Source: an uncultured Pirellulaceae bacterium (GTDB lineage Bacteria; Planctomycetota; Planctomycetia; Pirellulales; Pirellulaceae). From it: 18,329 bases of DNA. Positions 7,369-15,900 of this stretch are shown in pieces. The stretch lies in NCBI GenBank assembly GCA_934255105.1, contig CAKQNH010000013.1, forward strand, positions 1 through 18,329, given 5' to 3'. The notes under the pieces were generated by a model, which saw only the letters and a list, made by a program, of their open reading frames with translations, made no database searches and was not told the DNA's origin. The position numbers and the translations under genes are program-made. Position 1 is the stretch's first letter. Every line of letters begins with the position of its first letter.

Positions 7369-8823
7369 TCAATGCAGCACGGGGCAGACGTCAAACCATG
7401 TGCGGTCGTCCTGTGCGATCCATTCGGCGGAGGCATCGGGCCCCCACCCTCCGACCGGATAAGTGTGCATAGCTGGCGCTGCCGGCGAGCGCCAGGCGGC
7501 TAGGATGGGATCGATGATTTGCCAAGCCAGTTCGACCTCATCGCTGCGCGCAAACAAACTGGCGTCACCCTGCAAGGCATCTAGCAGCAGACGCTGGTAG
7601 GCGTCGGTCTGCGATCTATCTTCGCCCGTGTCGAAGCGAAAGTCGAGGCTGCTCTGGCGCACTTTCATGCCCTGGTCCGGCACCTTGGATTGAAAGTGGA
7701 TCTGGATCCCTTCGGCCGGTTGAATCTGTATTACCAAGCGATTGGCCTGCGGCGTCGCCTGTTTGCCGTTGTCAAACAGCAGGTGCGGCGGTTCGCGGAA
7801 ATTGAGCACAATCTGCGTGGTGCGGCAGCTTAGCGATTTGCCACTCCGCAAATAGAACGGCACCCCTTTCCAACGCCAGTTATCGATGTTCAGCTTCAGC
7901 GCAGCAAATGTTTCCGTCTGGCTACCTGGAGCAACCCCTTCCTCTTGGCAGTAGCCTTCGTACTGGCCGCGCACGCCGCGTTCAGCAAAGTCGGCACCGC
8001 GCATCGGCCTGACGGCACTCAGCACCTTGACCTTCTCGTCGCGTACCGAATCCGCGTTGAATTTCACTGGTGCTTCCATGGCGGTGATCATCATCAATTG
8101 GAAGATGTGATTCTGGAACATATCCCGCATGATCCCTGCAGAATCGTAGAAGCCCGCCCGGCGGCCAACAGCCACCTCCTCGGCCACGGTAATCTGCACG
8201 TGGTCGACGTAGTGGCGATTCCACAGCGGTTCGAAGATGGCATTGCCGAAGCGGAACACCATTAGATTCTGCACCGTCTCTTTACCCAGATAGTGATCGA
8301 TGCGATAGACTTGATCCTCGCGAAAGACTCGCGTGATAGCCTTGTTAAGCGTCTGCGCCGTGGCCAAATCGCTTCCAAAAGGTTTCTCGACCACGATCCG
8401 CCGAGCACCCTGTGAATCGTCTGCTAGGCCCGCTTTGCCCAATTGCGCCGCCGCCGCTTCGTAGAGCTGCGGCATGGTCGCAATGTAATAGATGCGATCG
8501 CTAGGTTTATTCTGCTCAATCTCGCTCAGGCGCTGTGCCAGCTTGGTAAAGTCGTCCTCGTTATTGATATCGCCCGGCACATAGTAGATGCTCGCCGCAA
8601 ACTTGTTCCAGCTTTCCTCTTCAAAAGCATTTTTGACGAATTTGCGGGTCGACTCCGCCAACTGCTGCCGCCACTCTTCGTCGGTGAACTCGCTGCGCGA
8701 GACACCGACCACGCGAGTGGCCTCCGGCAACTTGCCTCGTTGGAACTGAATGTACAGCGCCGGGATGAGCTTGCGGCTGGTCAAATCGCCGGAAGCCCCA
8801 AAGATAACCATAGTCCGTGGCAT
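7369..8823 (-). CDS. zwf: Glucose-6-phosphate 1-dehydrogenase
   Basis: Catalyses the first step of the oxidative pentose phosphate pathway, glucose 6-phosphate to 6-phosphoglucono-lactone with reduction of NAD(P)+. From the ATG at 8823 the protein has 484 residues, normal for the family. The nucleotide-binding motif GASGDLTSRKL starts at residue 9. The active-site signature RIDHYLGKE sits at about residues 174-182, with the catalytic His in DHYLGKE. Other conserved stretches include VVEKPFGSDL, GRRAGFYDSAGIMRDM and PFYLRSGK. The frame stays open to 8946, but that extension overlaps the end of gnd and is not conserved. An ATG at 8832 is an alternative, but the one at 8823 has AGGA about 8 nt upstream. 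It lies 31 bp downstream of gnd on the same strand, so the two very likely form an operon. Confidence 0.97.
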   Translation of the reverse strand: MPRTMVIFGASGDLTSRKLIPALYIQFQRGKLPEATRVVGVSRSEFTDEEWRQQLAESTRKFVKNAFEEESWNKFAASIYYVPGDINNEDDFTKLAQRLSEIEQNKPSDRIYYIATMPQLYEAAAAQLGKAGLADDSQGARRIVVEKPFGSDLATAQTLNKAITRVFREDQVYRIDHYLGKETVQNLMVFRFGNAIFEPLWNRHYVDHVQITVAEEVAVGRRAGFYDSAGIMRDMFQNHIFQLMMITAMEAPVKFNADSVRDEKVKVLSAVRPMRGADFAERGVRGQYEGYCQEEGVAPGSQTETFAALKLNIDNWRWKGVPFYLRSGKSLSCRTTQIVLNFREPPHLLFDNGKQATPQANRLVIQIQPAEGIQIHFQSKVPDQGMKVRQSSLDFRFDTGEDRSQTDAYQRLLLDALQGDASLFARSDEVELAWQIIDPILAAWRSPAAPAMHTYPVGGWGPDASAEWIAQDDRTWFDVCPVLH

Positions 8824-8854
8824 CGATCGCATCCTGAAGTAAAGTAAAAATTCT

Positions 8855-10333
8855 CTAGCTGGGTTCTTTGCGGAGGTCGAGCCACTCTGAGTGAAATGTC
8901 CCTTCGCGGTCGACACGTTTGTAGGTGTGCGCGCCAAAATAATCACGCTGAGCTTGCAGCAGATTAGCCGGTAGACGCTCGCGGCGGTAGCTGTCGTAGT
9001 ACCCCAGTGCGGACGAAAACGCAGGTGTAGGAACGCCCAGTTGAGTCGCGGACATGATCACTGCCCGCCACGCGGCCTGGGTATCGTCGATGATTTTTTT
9101 GAAATACGGATACAGCAGCAGGTTTTCTAGATCGGGCTGTTCGTCAAAGGCTTCTTTGATGCGGTCCAGGAACTGTGCGCGAATGATACATCCGCCGCGC
9201 CACAGCAGCGCGCAGTCGCCGTAGTTTAGTCCCCAGTCGTGCTCTGCGCTGGCCGCTTGCAATTGCACGAAGCCCTGAGCGTAACTGCATATCTTAGAGG
9301 CATACAGAGCTTGCCGCACCGCCTCGACAAACTGCTGCTTTTTGCCGACCAATTGGCTGACCACCGTACCGAATTCAGGGTTGTCACCCTGCTTGGGTCC
9401 CGTCAGGATTTTGCTGGCGCGGACGCGCGCCTCTTTGATCGAAGACAGGCCACGCGCGTAGACCGCCGTGGTAACCAACGTGCTCGGGACTCCCAGGTCG
9501 AGCGCCAATTGGCTCATCCACTTGCCCGTACCCTTCGCACCTGCGGCGTCGAGAATCTTGTCGACCAAGTAGCCTTCTTCGCCGGGTTGATCGTCTTTGG
9601 CGCTGAAGATATCGCGCGTGATTTCGATCAGATAGCTCTGCAGCTCACCCTTGTTCCATTCGTCGAAGACATCGTAGAGTTCATCGTTGGACAGTCCGGC
9701 CACTTCCTTGAGAATCTGATAGGCTTCGCAGATCAACTGCATATCGCCGTATTCGATGCCGTTGTGTACCATTTTGACGTAGTGTCCGGCACCGCGCGGG
9801 CCGACCCATTCGCAGCATGGAATGTCGTTATTGGGGCCGACTTTGGCCGAGATGGCCTGGAAGATCGGTTTGATCAGTGGCCAAGCCTTAGGGCTGCCGC
9901 CGGGCATGATGCTCGGCCCCTTGAGAGCTCCCTCTTCGCCACCCGAAACGCCCGTGCCGACGTACAGCAGACCTTTGCTCTCGACGTACTTGGTGCGCCG
10001 CTCAGTGTTGGTGTAGTGCTCATTGCCACCGTCGATGATGACGTCGCCCGGTTCGAGGTGCGGCAGTAGTTGTTCGATGATGTCGTCCACGGCTGGCCCT
10101 GCTTTGATCAGGGTCATTATCAACCGCGGTTTTTTGAGCGAGGCGACGAGTTCTTCGATCGAGTGGCAGCCGACGACGTTCTTGCCCTTGGCTCTGCCTG
10201 CAACCAGTTCATCAACTTTTTCCACCGTGCGATTGAAAACGGCGATTTTGTAGCCGCGACTTTCAATATTTAGCGCCAAGTTCTCGCCCATGACGGCCAG
10301 TCCAATTAGACCGAAATCACATTTTTCGCTCAT
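8855..10333 (-). CDS. gnd: 6-phosphogluconate dehydrogenase, decarboxylating
   Basis: Converts 6-phosphogluconate to ribulose 5-phosphate and CO2, the oxidative decarboxylation step that yields NADPH. The 492-residue protein is full length. It has the Rossmann motif GLIGLAVMG (residues 8-16) and FNRT (33-36), where the Arg fits NADP+ preference. The 6PGDH signature [11 protein letters not shown] is at 126-136 and the catalytic segment [11 protein letters not shown] is at 187-197, with Lys187, His190, Asn191 and Glu194. The length and the C-terminal helical region ([32 protein letters not shown]) match the long, E. coli-like class. The ATG at 10333 follows AGGACGACG. It is the first gene of a two-gene operon with zwf, which together supply NADPH and pentose phosphates. 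Pathway order is reversed relative to gene order. Confidence 0.97.
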   Translation of the reverse strand: MSEKCDFGLIGLAVMGENLALNIESRGYKIAVFNRTVEKVDELVAGRAKGKNVVGCHSIEELVASLKKPRLIMTLIKAGPAVDDIIEQLLPHLEPGDVIIDGGNEHYTNTERRTKYVESKGLLYVGTGVSGGEEGALKGPSIMPGGSPKAWPLIKPIFQAISAKVGPNNDIPCCEWVGPRGAGHYVKMVHNGIEYGDMQLICEAYQILKEVAGLSNDELYDVFDEWNKGELQSYLIEITRDIFSAKDDQPGEEGYLVDKILDAAGAKGTGKWMSQLALDLGVPSTLVTTAVYARGLSSIKEARVRASKILTGPKQGDNPEFGTVVSQLVGKKQQFVEAVRQALYASKICSYAQGFVQLQAASAEHDWGLNYGDCALLWRGGCIIRAQFLDRIKEAFDEQPDLENLLLYPYFKKIIDDTQAAWRAVIMSATQLGVPTPAFSSALGYYDSYRRERLPANLLQAQRDYFGAHTYKRVDREGTFHSEWLDLRKEPS

Positions 10334-10634
10334 CGTCGTCCTAAATGCTTTCTACTGAGATCGCCCGCACACCGGCTTGTAGCCTCGAGCCTAGAAGTAG
10401 GGGAAGGTATACTTTGGTTATCAGACACCCGACAGTTTAGGTAATCGCTCGCGGGTGGAAACCGGCCATCCAGGTGCCTGAGCCCAAAATCCAGCTAGTT
10501 TTTACAAGTTCTTCAACGTAGCGGGCGAACGGAGCCGATACAACCCATAGACTCACCCTTGACGCCGTTTGCCGCTGGCATTAGAAACATGCTTATAGTG
10601 GTGATCGCACCAGAAAAGTCGTCACTCACGACAA
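10334..10634. other. Intergenic region upstream of gnd and of tRNA-Cys
   Basis: No credible coding frame is present. TTGACG (10559-10564) followed after 17 bp by TAGAAA (10582-10587) could be a sigma-70-like promoter for the tRNA. The gnd promoter should also lie here, on the minus strand. A TATACC-like box near 10410 is possible, but no convincing -35 partner is seen. Confidence 0.4.
10559..10587 (+). promoter_or_regulatory. Possible promoter of tRNA-Cys
   Basis: TTGACG matches 5 of 6 bases of the -35 consensus. TAGAAA matches 4 of 6 of the -10 consensus, after a 17-bp spacer. The start would be about 40 nt before the tRNA. Planctomycete promoter consensus is poorly defined, so this is tentative. 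Confidence 0.3.
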
Positions 10635-10707
10635 GGCGTCGTAGCCAAGTGGCTAAGGCAGCGGATTGCAAATCCGCTATTCCCCGGTTCGAATCCGGGC
10701 GACGCCT
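10635..10707 (+). tRNA. tRNA-Cys (anticodon GCA)
   Basis: Folds as a complete cloverleaf. The acceptor strands GGCGTCG (10635-10641) and CGACGCC (10700-10706) pair over 7 bp with T as discriminator base. The D-arm is GCC...GGC. The anticodon stem GCGGA/TCCGC encloses TTGCAAA, with GCA at 10668-10670. The variable loop is TATTC. The T-stem CCCGG/CCGGG encloses TTCGAAT. The 3' CCA is not encoded. It borders the low-density accessory stretch to its right. Confidence 0.97.
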
Positions 10708-10756
10708 CTTTCAAAAGACCAATGATGAAAATGTGGCTCGACGCTCCGCCGTCGGT

Positions 10757-10786
10757 ATTCTAGGAAGCAGCATTCTAGGAAGCAGC
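10757..10786. repeat. Perfect 15-bp tandem duplication
   Basis: ATTCTAGGAAGCAGC is present twice head to tail (10757-10771 and 10772-10786), shortly after the tRNA gene. It is probably a slippage product in non-coding DNA. Confidence 0.85.
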
Positions 10787-10835
10787 CACGACACGGATGC
10801 CTGGAGCGCGTCAGAACGTGAATCATGAATTCTCA

Positions 10836-11054
10836 CTACGACGATTTATCGGCCGCAATTAGCCGATAACCTCTCTGCCCTGGCACTTCAAGCATTCTAT
10901 TGTTTCGCTCTCTGCTGACGGTGATTCCACACCCCTTATCCGGCGAAACCTTTACCGACTGTGACGGCGACTCTGCTTCAGCCGAACTGTTCCTTTTGAA
11001 AAATAGCTGAGTAAGCGTTCCCGCGATGATGTGTTTCAGTCGGCGTTTTCCCAT
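10836..11054 (-). CDS. Small unknown ORF (72 aa) coupled to the HicB-like gene
   Basis: I do not recognise this protein. It is basic at the N-terminus (MGKRRLKHIIAGTLTQLFFK), followed by a Ser-rich segment and a region with SPDKGCGITVSRERNNRMLE and GQRGYRL. Its ATG at 11054 lies 4 bp after the TAA of the HicB-like gene (TAA-ACTC-ATG), the spacing expected for translational coupling. HicB usually pairs with HicA, a small double-stranded-RNA-binding-fold toxin with a G-SHH motif. No such motif is present in this frame or in the other two frames of this strand. It may be a divergent toxin-antitoxin partner, a decayed gene, or a chance ORF. Confidence 0.4.
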   Translation of the reverse strand: MGKRRLKHIIAGTLTQLFFKRNSSAEAESPSQSVKVSPDKGCGITVSRERNNRMLEVPGQRGYRLIAADKSS

Positions 11055-11058
11055 GAGT

Positions 11059-11421
11059 TTAGACGCCTACCAAATGCCCGCCGTTCACTGCGCGTTCGTC
11101 GCGATACTCCCGCGCGTCTACGCTTTCAATCTCCAAGCCTTCAGAATGAAACTCTATCTTCAATTCGCCTGTCGCGCGGTGCTCGCCAGCTGCAAACATC
11201 TCGAAGAATTTCCCGTCGGCTGGCGAGAACAAATTCGCGGGAGCGTTATGATCGAGCGAGAAATCAACTTGGGCCGTTACCGCATCGGCAAGCATATCGA
11301 GCGCTGCCTCAGGATCGGAACCGTGCCCGCAAAGATCGAATTCAAGACAATGCGCGATCCAAAGGCTAGAGTCTTTGTAAAGAACGATACGAATTGGGGT
11401 TCGAAGTGCTTTAGTTGCCAT
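11059..11421 (-). CDS. HicB-like (UPF0150) protein, possible antitoxin
   Basis: A 120-residue protein whose first half fits the HicB/UPF0150 fold: a beta strand (IRIVLYKDSSLWIAHCLEFD), then LCGHGSDPEAALDMLADAV. This resembles the usual pattern of a weak strand, WIAxCLE-type segment and helix that holds the EAL-like run. The C-terminal part (GEHRATGELKIEFHSEGLEI) has no obvious helix-turn-helix or ribbon-helix-helix DNA-binding domain, unlike many autoregulated antitoxins. The ATG at 11421 has GGAGG 9 nt upstream, a good ribosome binding site for this genome. It is immediately followed by an unknown 72-residue ORF and lacks a recognisable HicA. It may be an orphan antitoxin-like protein or a non-toxin UPF0150 member. 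Confidence 0.7.
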   Translation of the reverse strand: MATKALRTPIRIVLYKDSSLWIAHCLEFDLCGHGSDPEAALDMLADAVTAQVDFSLDHNAPANLFSPADGKFFEMFAAGEHRATGELKIEFHSEGLEIESVDAREYRDERAVNGGHLVGV

Positions 11422-11825
11422 CCCTACTAACCTCCAGAGACACCTGCCAAAGGCTTCAGACGGACGCCTTTATGACTTCTACAGTAGTCAATCTATTGTA
11501 CCGATACGATAGGGTTAGTTCGGCAGTTCGTCAGGTTATGTTAACTCAATGCTTCGGACGAGTAGGCCAGGATGCCCCCTGACGTTGCCGCGCAGTCGCA
11601 TGTGTTTGGGTCGGACAAACCTTAAGTTAAGCAAATGGCCGCAATCCGGTGCGTTTGGGGGCATTTCCTGGGTACAGCTACAAGTTTGAACGTTTGTTTG
11701 CCAACTAGTTTGTTTGCCAACTAATTGTCAAAATTTGTAAAGATTTTTAGCAAACTGTCTGCATTTCTACTCAAATGTACGGAAATTGGCGTAGTACAGC
11801 GAACTTGGACCGTCTGGCTGCGGCG
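11422..11825. other. Intergenic region upstream of the HicB-like gene
   Basis: This 404-bp gap has no credible ORF. Its left part is ordinary in composition. From about 11690 it becomes AT-rich and contains a perfect 16-bp tandem duplication. The HicB promoter should lie within it, but no clear boxes are seen. Confidence 0.5.
11692..11723. repeat. Perfect 16-bp tandem duplication
   Basis: GTTTGTTTGCCAACTA occurs twice head to tail (11692-11707 and 11708-11723), inside AT-rich DNA and about 270 bp upstream of the HicB-like start. It could be an operator pair, a recombination scar or simple slippage. Confidence 0.85.
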
Positions 11826-12221
11826 TCATTTGGTCGAGATACCTGGGACGTAACCTAGCTCTTCTTCGGCGCTGCCGGTCATGATGACTTTGACAACGCA
11901 GTTTTTGCTCTGCTCGGCCTCCGTGTCGTTGTCTTGGGCACTGGCCCTGTCAGGCCGCAGCTTAACGATCGCGTGGTTGAGATCGACGCAAATGCGGCGG
12001 CTCATGCACACCACCATCGCCTTGCCATCCATCGCCTCAAGACGCTTTTCAAAATGCGTTACCAGGTCGGCGGCGATCAGCGCGATCCGCTTAGGATCTC
12101 CAACCAGCACTTCCAGTGCGGCCCATTTGCTCTTGAGCTTCTCTTTTCTGGTCTGTTCCTCGCCTTCGGTAATCTCATCGAACTCTCGATCGATCTTTGG
12201 ACAATGCTCGGAGACACATCG
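11826..12221 (-). pseudogene. hsdR: Remnant of type I restriction enzyme subunit R (HsdR), internal fragment
   Basis: The frame keeps a recognisable internal piece of HsdR, the ATP-dependent translocase and nuclease subunit of type I restriction systems. [20 protein letters not shown] leads to [20 protein letters not shown], then to [20 protein letters not shown] and [16 protein letters not shown]. It ends at [12 protein letters not shown], where intact proteins continue. An intact HsdR is around 1000 residues, so only about 120 remain. The last dozen residues ([11 protein letters not shown]) and everything before PKIDREF do not match the family. The nuclease domain and Walker A motif are absent, and no hsdM or hsdS is nearby. 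The frame extends upstream to a TTG at 12284; the boundary given uses the internal ATG at 12221. Almost certainly non-functional, although open. Confidence 0.75.
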
Positions 12222-12381
12222 CATTGACGAGCGGGGTTGGAACGTCCGGCAGCGTGTTATGGCCCTAAGTACGCTTCGTTGCAAATTGCCTCTCGGCAGA
12301 ACTAAATAAGTATTGTGTTCTTGGGGATGAGCCTACGTGCTGTCGATGGCTGGACGGCTGGACCGTAACGATGGCGGACAG

Positions 12382-12407
12382 CGAGGATTGCCAAGCACTT
12401 ATCCTCG
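12382..12407. repeat. Short inverted repeat
   Basis: CGAGGAT (12382-12388) and ATCCTCG (12401-12407) form a perfect 7-bp stem with a 12-nt loop, in the 170-bp gap between the HsdR remnant and the tandem array. Nearby, GGCTGGAC is duplicated in tandem. No function can be assigned. Confidence 0.5.
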
Positions 12408-12454
12408 ATGGCGAGCACTGACTTTGCTTGACGCGGAAGGCTATGGAGCGGATC

Positions 12455-12886
12455 GGCTAAAGCCTGGACTCCAGCAGTTGCGCTTGGGCGGCTAAAGCCT
12501 GGACTCCAACAGTTGCGCGTGGTGGCTAAAGCCTGGACTCCAACAGTTGCGCGTGGCGGCTAAAGCCTGGACTCCAACAGTTGCGCGTGGCGGCTAAAGC
12601 CTGGACTCCAACAGTTGCGCGTGGCGGCTAAAGCCTGGACTCCAACAGTTGCGCTGGGCGGCTAAAGCCTGGACTCCAACAGTTGCGCGTGGCGGCTAAA
12701 GCCTGGACTCCAACAGTTGCGCTTGGGCGGCTAAAGCCTGGACTCCAGCAGTTGCGCTTGGGCGGCTAAAGCCTGGACTCCAACAGTTGCGCGTGGCGGC
12801 TAAAGCCTGGACTCCAACAGTTGCGCTTGAGCGGCTAAAGCCTGGACTCCAGCGGTTGCGCGTGAGGCGGCTAAAGCCTGGACTCC
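12455..12886. repeat. Tandem array, 13 copies of a 34-36 bp unit
   Basis: The invariant core GGCTAAAGCCTGGACTCC begins at 12455, 12490, 12524, 12558, 12592, 12626, 12660, 12694, 12729, 12764, 12798, 12833 and 12869. Spacings are 34 (seven times), 35 (four times) and 36 (once). The rest of the unit is AACAGTTGCGCGTGGC with small variants: GCGCTTGGGC in the 35-bp units, AGCAGTTG in copies 1 and 9, AGCGGTTG in copy 12. Each unit strings together three quasi-palindromes: GGCT-AA-AGCC, TGGA-C-TCCA and CAAC-A-GTTG. The period is not a multiple of three, so it does not encode a regular peptide. It ends 37 bp after the stop codon of the large gene, reading along that gene's direction. Confidence 0.97.
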
Positions 12887-12923
12887 GACGGGCTTTCAGG
12901 ATTTGCGCCAAGCGAAAAGTTGA

Positions 12924-15900
12924 TCACTGGGGAATGCTGCGCATGGAGTAGTGGGCCTGGCTGGGGAATAGGCTCTGCGAGTCGCTTCCCAGTGCCGCGA
13001 TGTTGAGCTCGTACACAAAACCGGCGCGCAGGTCAGATAACTCTAGCATAACTTGCTTGCGATCCTCTGAAACGCGCGCGGATAGGATCGTTTCGTGGCG
13101 TTCATCTTGGTCGTCCCCACCGTAGGCGGGAGTAGAAATACGCCGATACGATCGTAGTTGATAGTTGTCGATAGCGACCGCTTTTTCGCCATCGATGGGT
13201 TGCGTAAAGTCGACCTCGAATCCGCGCGGCGTTGCTCGAACCTCAGCGATCCCCAGCGGCAGATCTCCGGCGGGAGTTAGCCGCACAATGGAGCCACTGT
13301 TCTGACCTCCTCCCCAGCCGCTATCGAGCAAGCTGCCTACGTAGAGTTCGCCGCGTGGGGAGACTTCGCAGACAATCGGTCCTTCAAAATTCTTTCGCGA
13401 CTTCGCAGACGTTTCCTGGCCAATCTGCAGAGGAGCACTGTCGCCAGCTTCGACGGGCGGACGACTGAACAAATAAGCGGCACCTTGAAAGTCGTCGCCG
13501 ACCTTCTGCAAGCTCATGCGCACTAAAAATCGACCATTCATTTCGCAGCCGATCAAATGCCCTTCAAACGGACCAAACAGCGGCGTTTCCTGCGGCAGGT
13601 TCAGTGGCGTTTGAAGAAAACACAAACCGTTGACGCTGCGCGTCCAGGGGTGCGGCAAATCGATTGCCGGCGATTCAAACGGAGGCGAGAACCCATCGTG
13701 ATTCTCTAGCTTGTTGATAAATCCATAGCGTTTACCCGCCTGCAGATGATTCAGCTCGTTGAACGGATTGTAGTTTCCTTGGTTGTCCGTAGCGAACAGT
13801 TCGCCATCGCGACTCAAGGCGATCCCCATCGGAAAGCGCAGGCCAGCGGACAAGACTTCGATGCGATACTGACGCGGTTCGTGGCTGGCCCGCATCGGGA
13901 CTAGCTTTAGCGCGGTACCGCGCAGGTAGGCGGCAGCCGGCGAGCGGTCGTCCTGCTGACACGGCAGGGCCATATAGTAATTGCCCTGCGCATCGCGTTC
14001 CAGACCGACGGCCCAGTCGTGATAGTCTGCCGAGCTACCCCAGCCGTCGGCAACGATAGTCGCATCGAACGGGTCGCCAGCCTTGCGCGGGGGTGTCAAA
14101 CGCACTAGCCCAAATTTAGCCAGCGCATCAATGCCCTCCTCGCCCGCCCATAGTCCGTAGGGCGTCGGCAGCTCATCGCTAATCAGCTCGTAATGATCTG
14201 CCAGGCCATCGCCATCGCGATCGCCCAGTTTTAGTACACGTCCTTTGAGCGAACCGACGAAGCAATCACCGGCGGCGTCCCAGGCAAGTGCAATGGGCAT
14301 TTCATTAGGGGGCAGAGGCAACTGTATGGCGCTGTAGCCGGGGACCACATCCAATGCCTGTGGTTCAATCGCTGTTTCTGTAGGGGGTGCTGCTGGGAAT
14401 CGATCCGTGGGGACTCGCGCGCGATAGCTACTGGTCCACTGCACTGTCCCCCCCTGCACTGCACTCCCCTGCGCTGTACTCGCTGCCGAGGTCTCGCTGG
14501 CAGACATGGGTACGAAATCAAATAGCCCCAGTTCGTTGGCCTCGATGGGAGTCCGGCTGCTAATGTCGATCAGCGTTTCACCCAACTGCAGCGAGCTGCT
14601 CCAGTTGCCCGAGTTCGCAACTGGCGGAGATACCGCAACGGCCGAACTGTGCCACTGCACGCGATCTCCAGGTTGTAGACCAGTCAAGCGAGTCGTGCAG
14701 GAAGATACTGCATCGGTTCCAAACTCAACTGCCTGCAGAGTTTGCACTATGTTCAACCATCGCGCGTCAGGAGTTTCCGTCGTGCTTGCTGGCTCAGTTT
14801 TCACAGGTGTCATATGCAGCCGTCCGCGCCATGCGATGGCGTTGTCGACGTGCTCAGAGCGGTCGAATTGTGTTGCGAACTGCCCTAGCGGAGTCGGCTG
14901 CCAGGTACGTCCGGATGCATCCACTATGCGTACGCTCTCAAGGACTTGGTCGGGCTGTGTCAGCACGCCAACTCCTGGCTCCCAGAACCACGTTTTACCA
15001 CGCGTATGTTGATGTGCCGTGTCCCCCAACCACCACGTGCTCAACTGGCCCGTCTCCAGATCGAACAGAAAGTTGTGGCGATTGGGCAGGCCGACAACCA
15101 GAGGGCGAATGAATATTTTGGGACCGATCTCCAACACGCTCGTCAGCAGCCACGCTCGTTCATTGAGCTCGGCATCGTTGTGCGTGCGCACGACGCGCAC
15201 GGGTCCAGGGCGCGGCGGAATGAAGTCGGGCGTATTGAGCACTGCCCAGAGTGCATCCAGTTGCAGGTCTAGCGAGTCTTGTAGGACGCCGTGCACGGGC
15301 GTCTGAATCGCTGGCATTTCCATACGGGGCACGATGCGCGATGGATTGCGAACCCAGCGTTGAAACCAACTCGGCCGCAAGCGTTCGCCCAGCATAGCCA
15401 GATTGGTACCGCGGGCGTTCAGATCGACCTTGGGTGCCTCGACCGCGCCGATCGCATGGCAGCTCTGGCAGCCGAAACCCTCGGCCGTTACCAGTCGCGC
15501 TGCGGCCATTTGATTGACCGCATCGGCCAACAGACTGTCCGTAGGGGCTGCCGAGTCTTGGTCAGCGACTTTCTGAGGCGGCTCCCGAGTCAATTCCGAG
15601 GGCAATTCCGGGGCCAAGCTGTCGCCTGGTCGTTCGCCGCCGGCAGCAGCCGCGCCAGCTTCCGCCGAACCGTTCATTGGCGGGATGCGGTCGTGCTCTA
15701 TCAGCGACTGAGTTAACGACTGCAACTGTGATTCGGAAAATGTAAAGCGGGGCATGCGCACGTCCAGCCAGGGTCGGAGCGGGAGGCTGGTGCGAGTAAT
15801 GGACGCGCGTAGGGCGTGCTCGTACAGTTTGTCTCCAATCGCAGTCAGCGATGGGGGGGCCAACGCGGACAGACGCGGAGCGAGCTCCGGAACGGCCGCT

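Noticed and set aside
8824..8946. Longer zwf start at 8946
   Set aside because: The extension overlaps the end of gnd and is not part of the conserved protein, while the ATG at 8823 has an AGGA site upstream.
9239..10069. Plus-strand 276-residue ORF
   Set aside because: It lies wholly antisense to gnd, which has all family motifs; the open frame reflects codon bias.
10559..10828. Plus-strand ORF spanning the tRNA-Cys gene
   Set aside because: It reads through a complete tRNA cloverleaf and shows no protein family pattern.
10836..11054. HicA toxin
   Set aside because: The spacing suits a toxin-antitoxin pair, but the protein lacks the G-SHH and hydrophobic patterns of HicA in all three frames of the strand.
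11395..11405. Duplicate of the tRNA 3' end as an attachment site
   Set aside because: Only a short match (GGTTCGAA) is present, within coding sequence; this is chance level.
11026..11430. Plus-strand 134-residue ORF opposite the HicB-like gene
   Set aside because: Its translation has no recognisable pattern, while the minus strand gives a HicB-like fold with a good ribosome binding site.
12455..12886. CRISPR array
   Set aside because: The period is 34-36 bp and nearly the whole unit repeats, so there are no unique spacers between repeats, and no cas genes are nearby.
12696..12911. Minus-strand ORF of 71 residues across the repeat array
   Set aside because: It merely translates the tandem repeat in shifting frames (repeated SPGFSR and VQALA strings) and has no independent coding signal.
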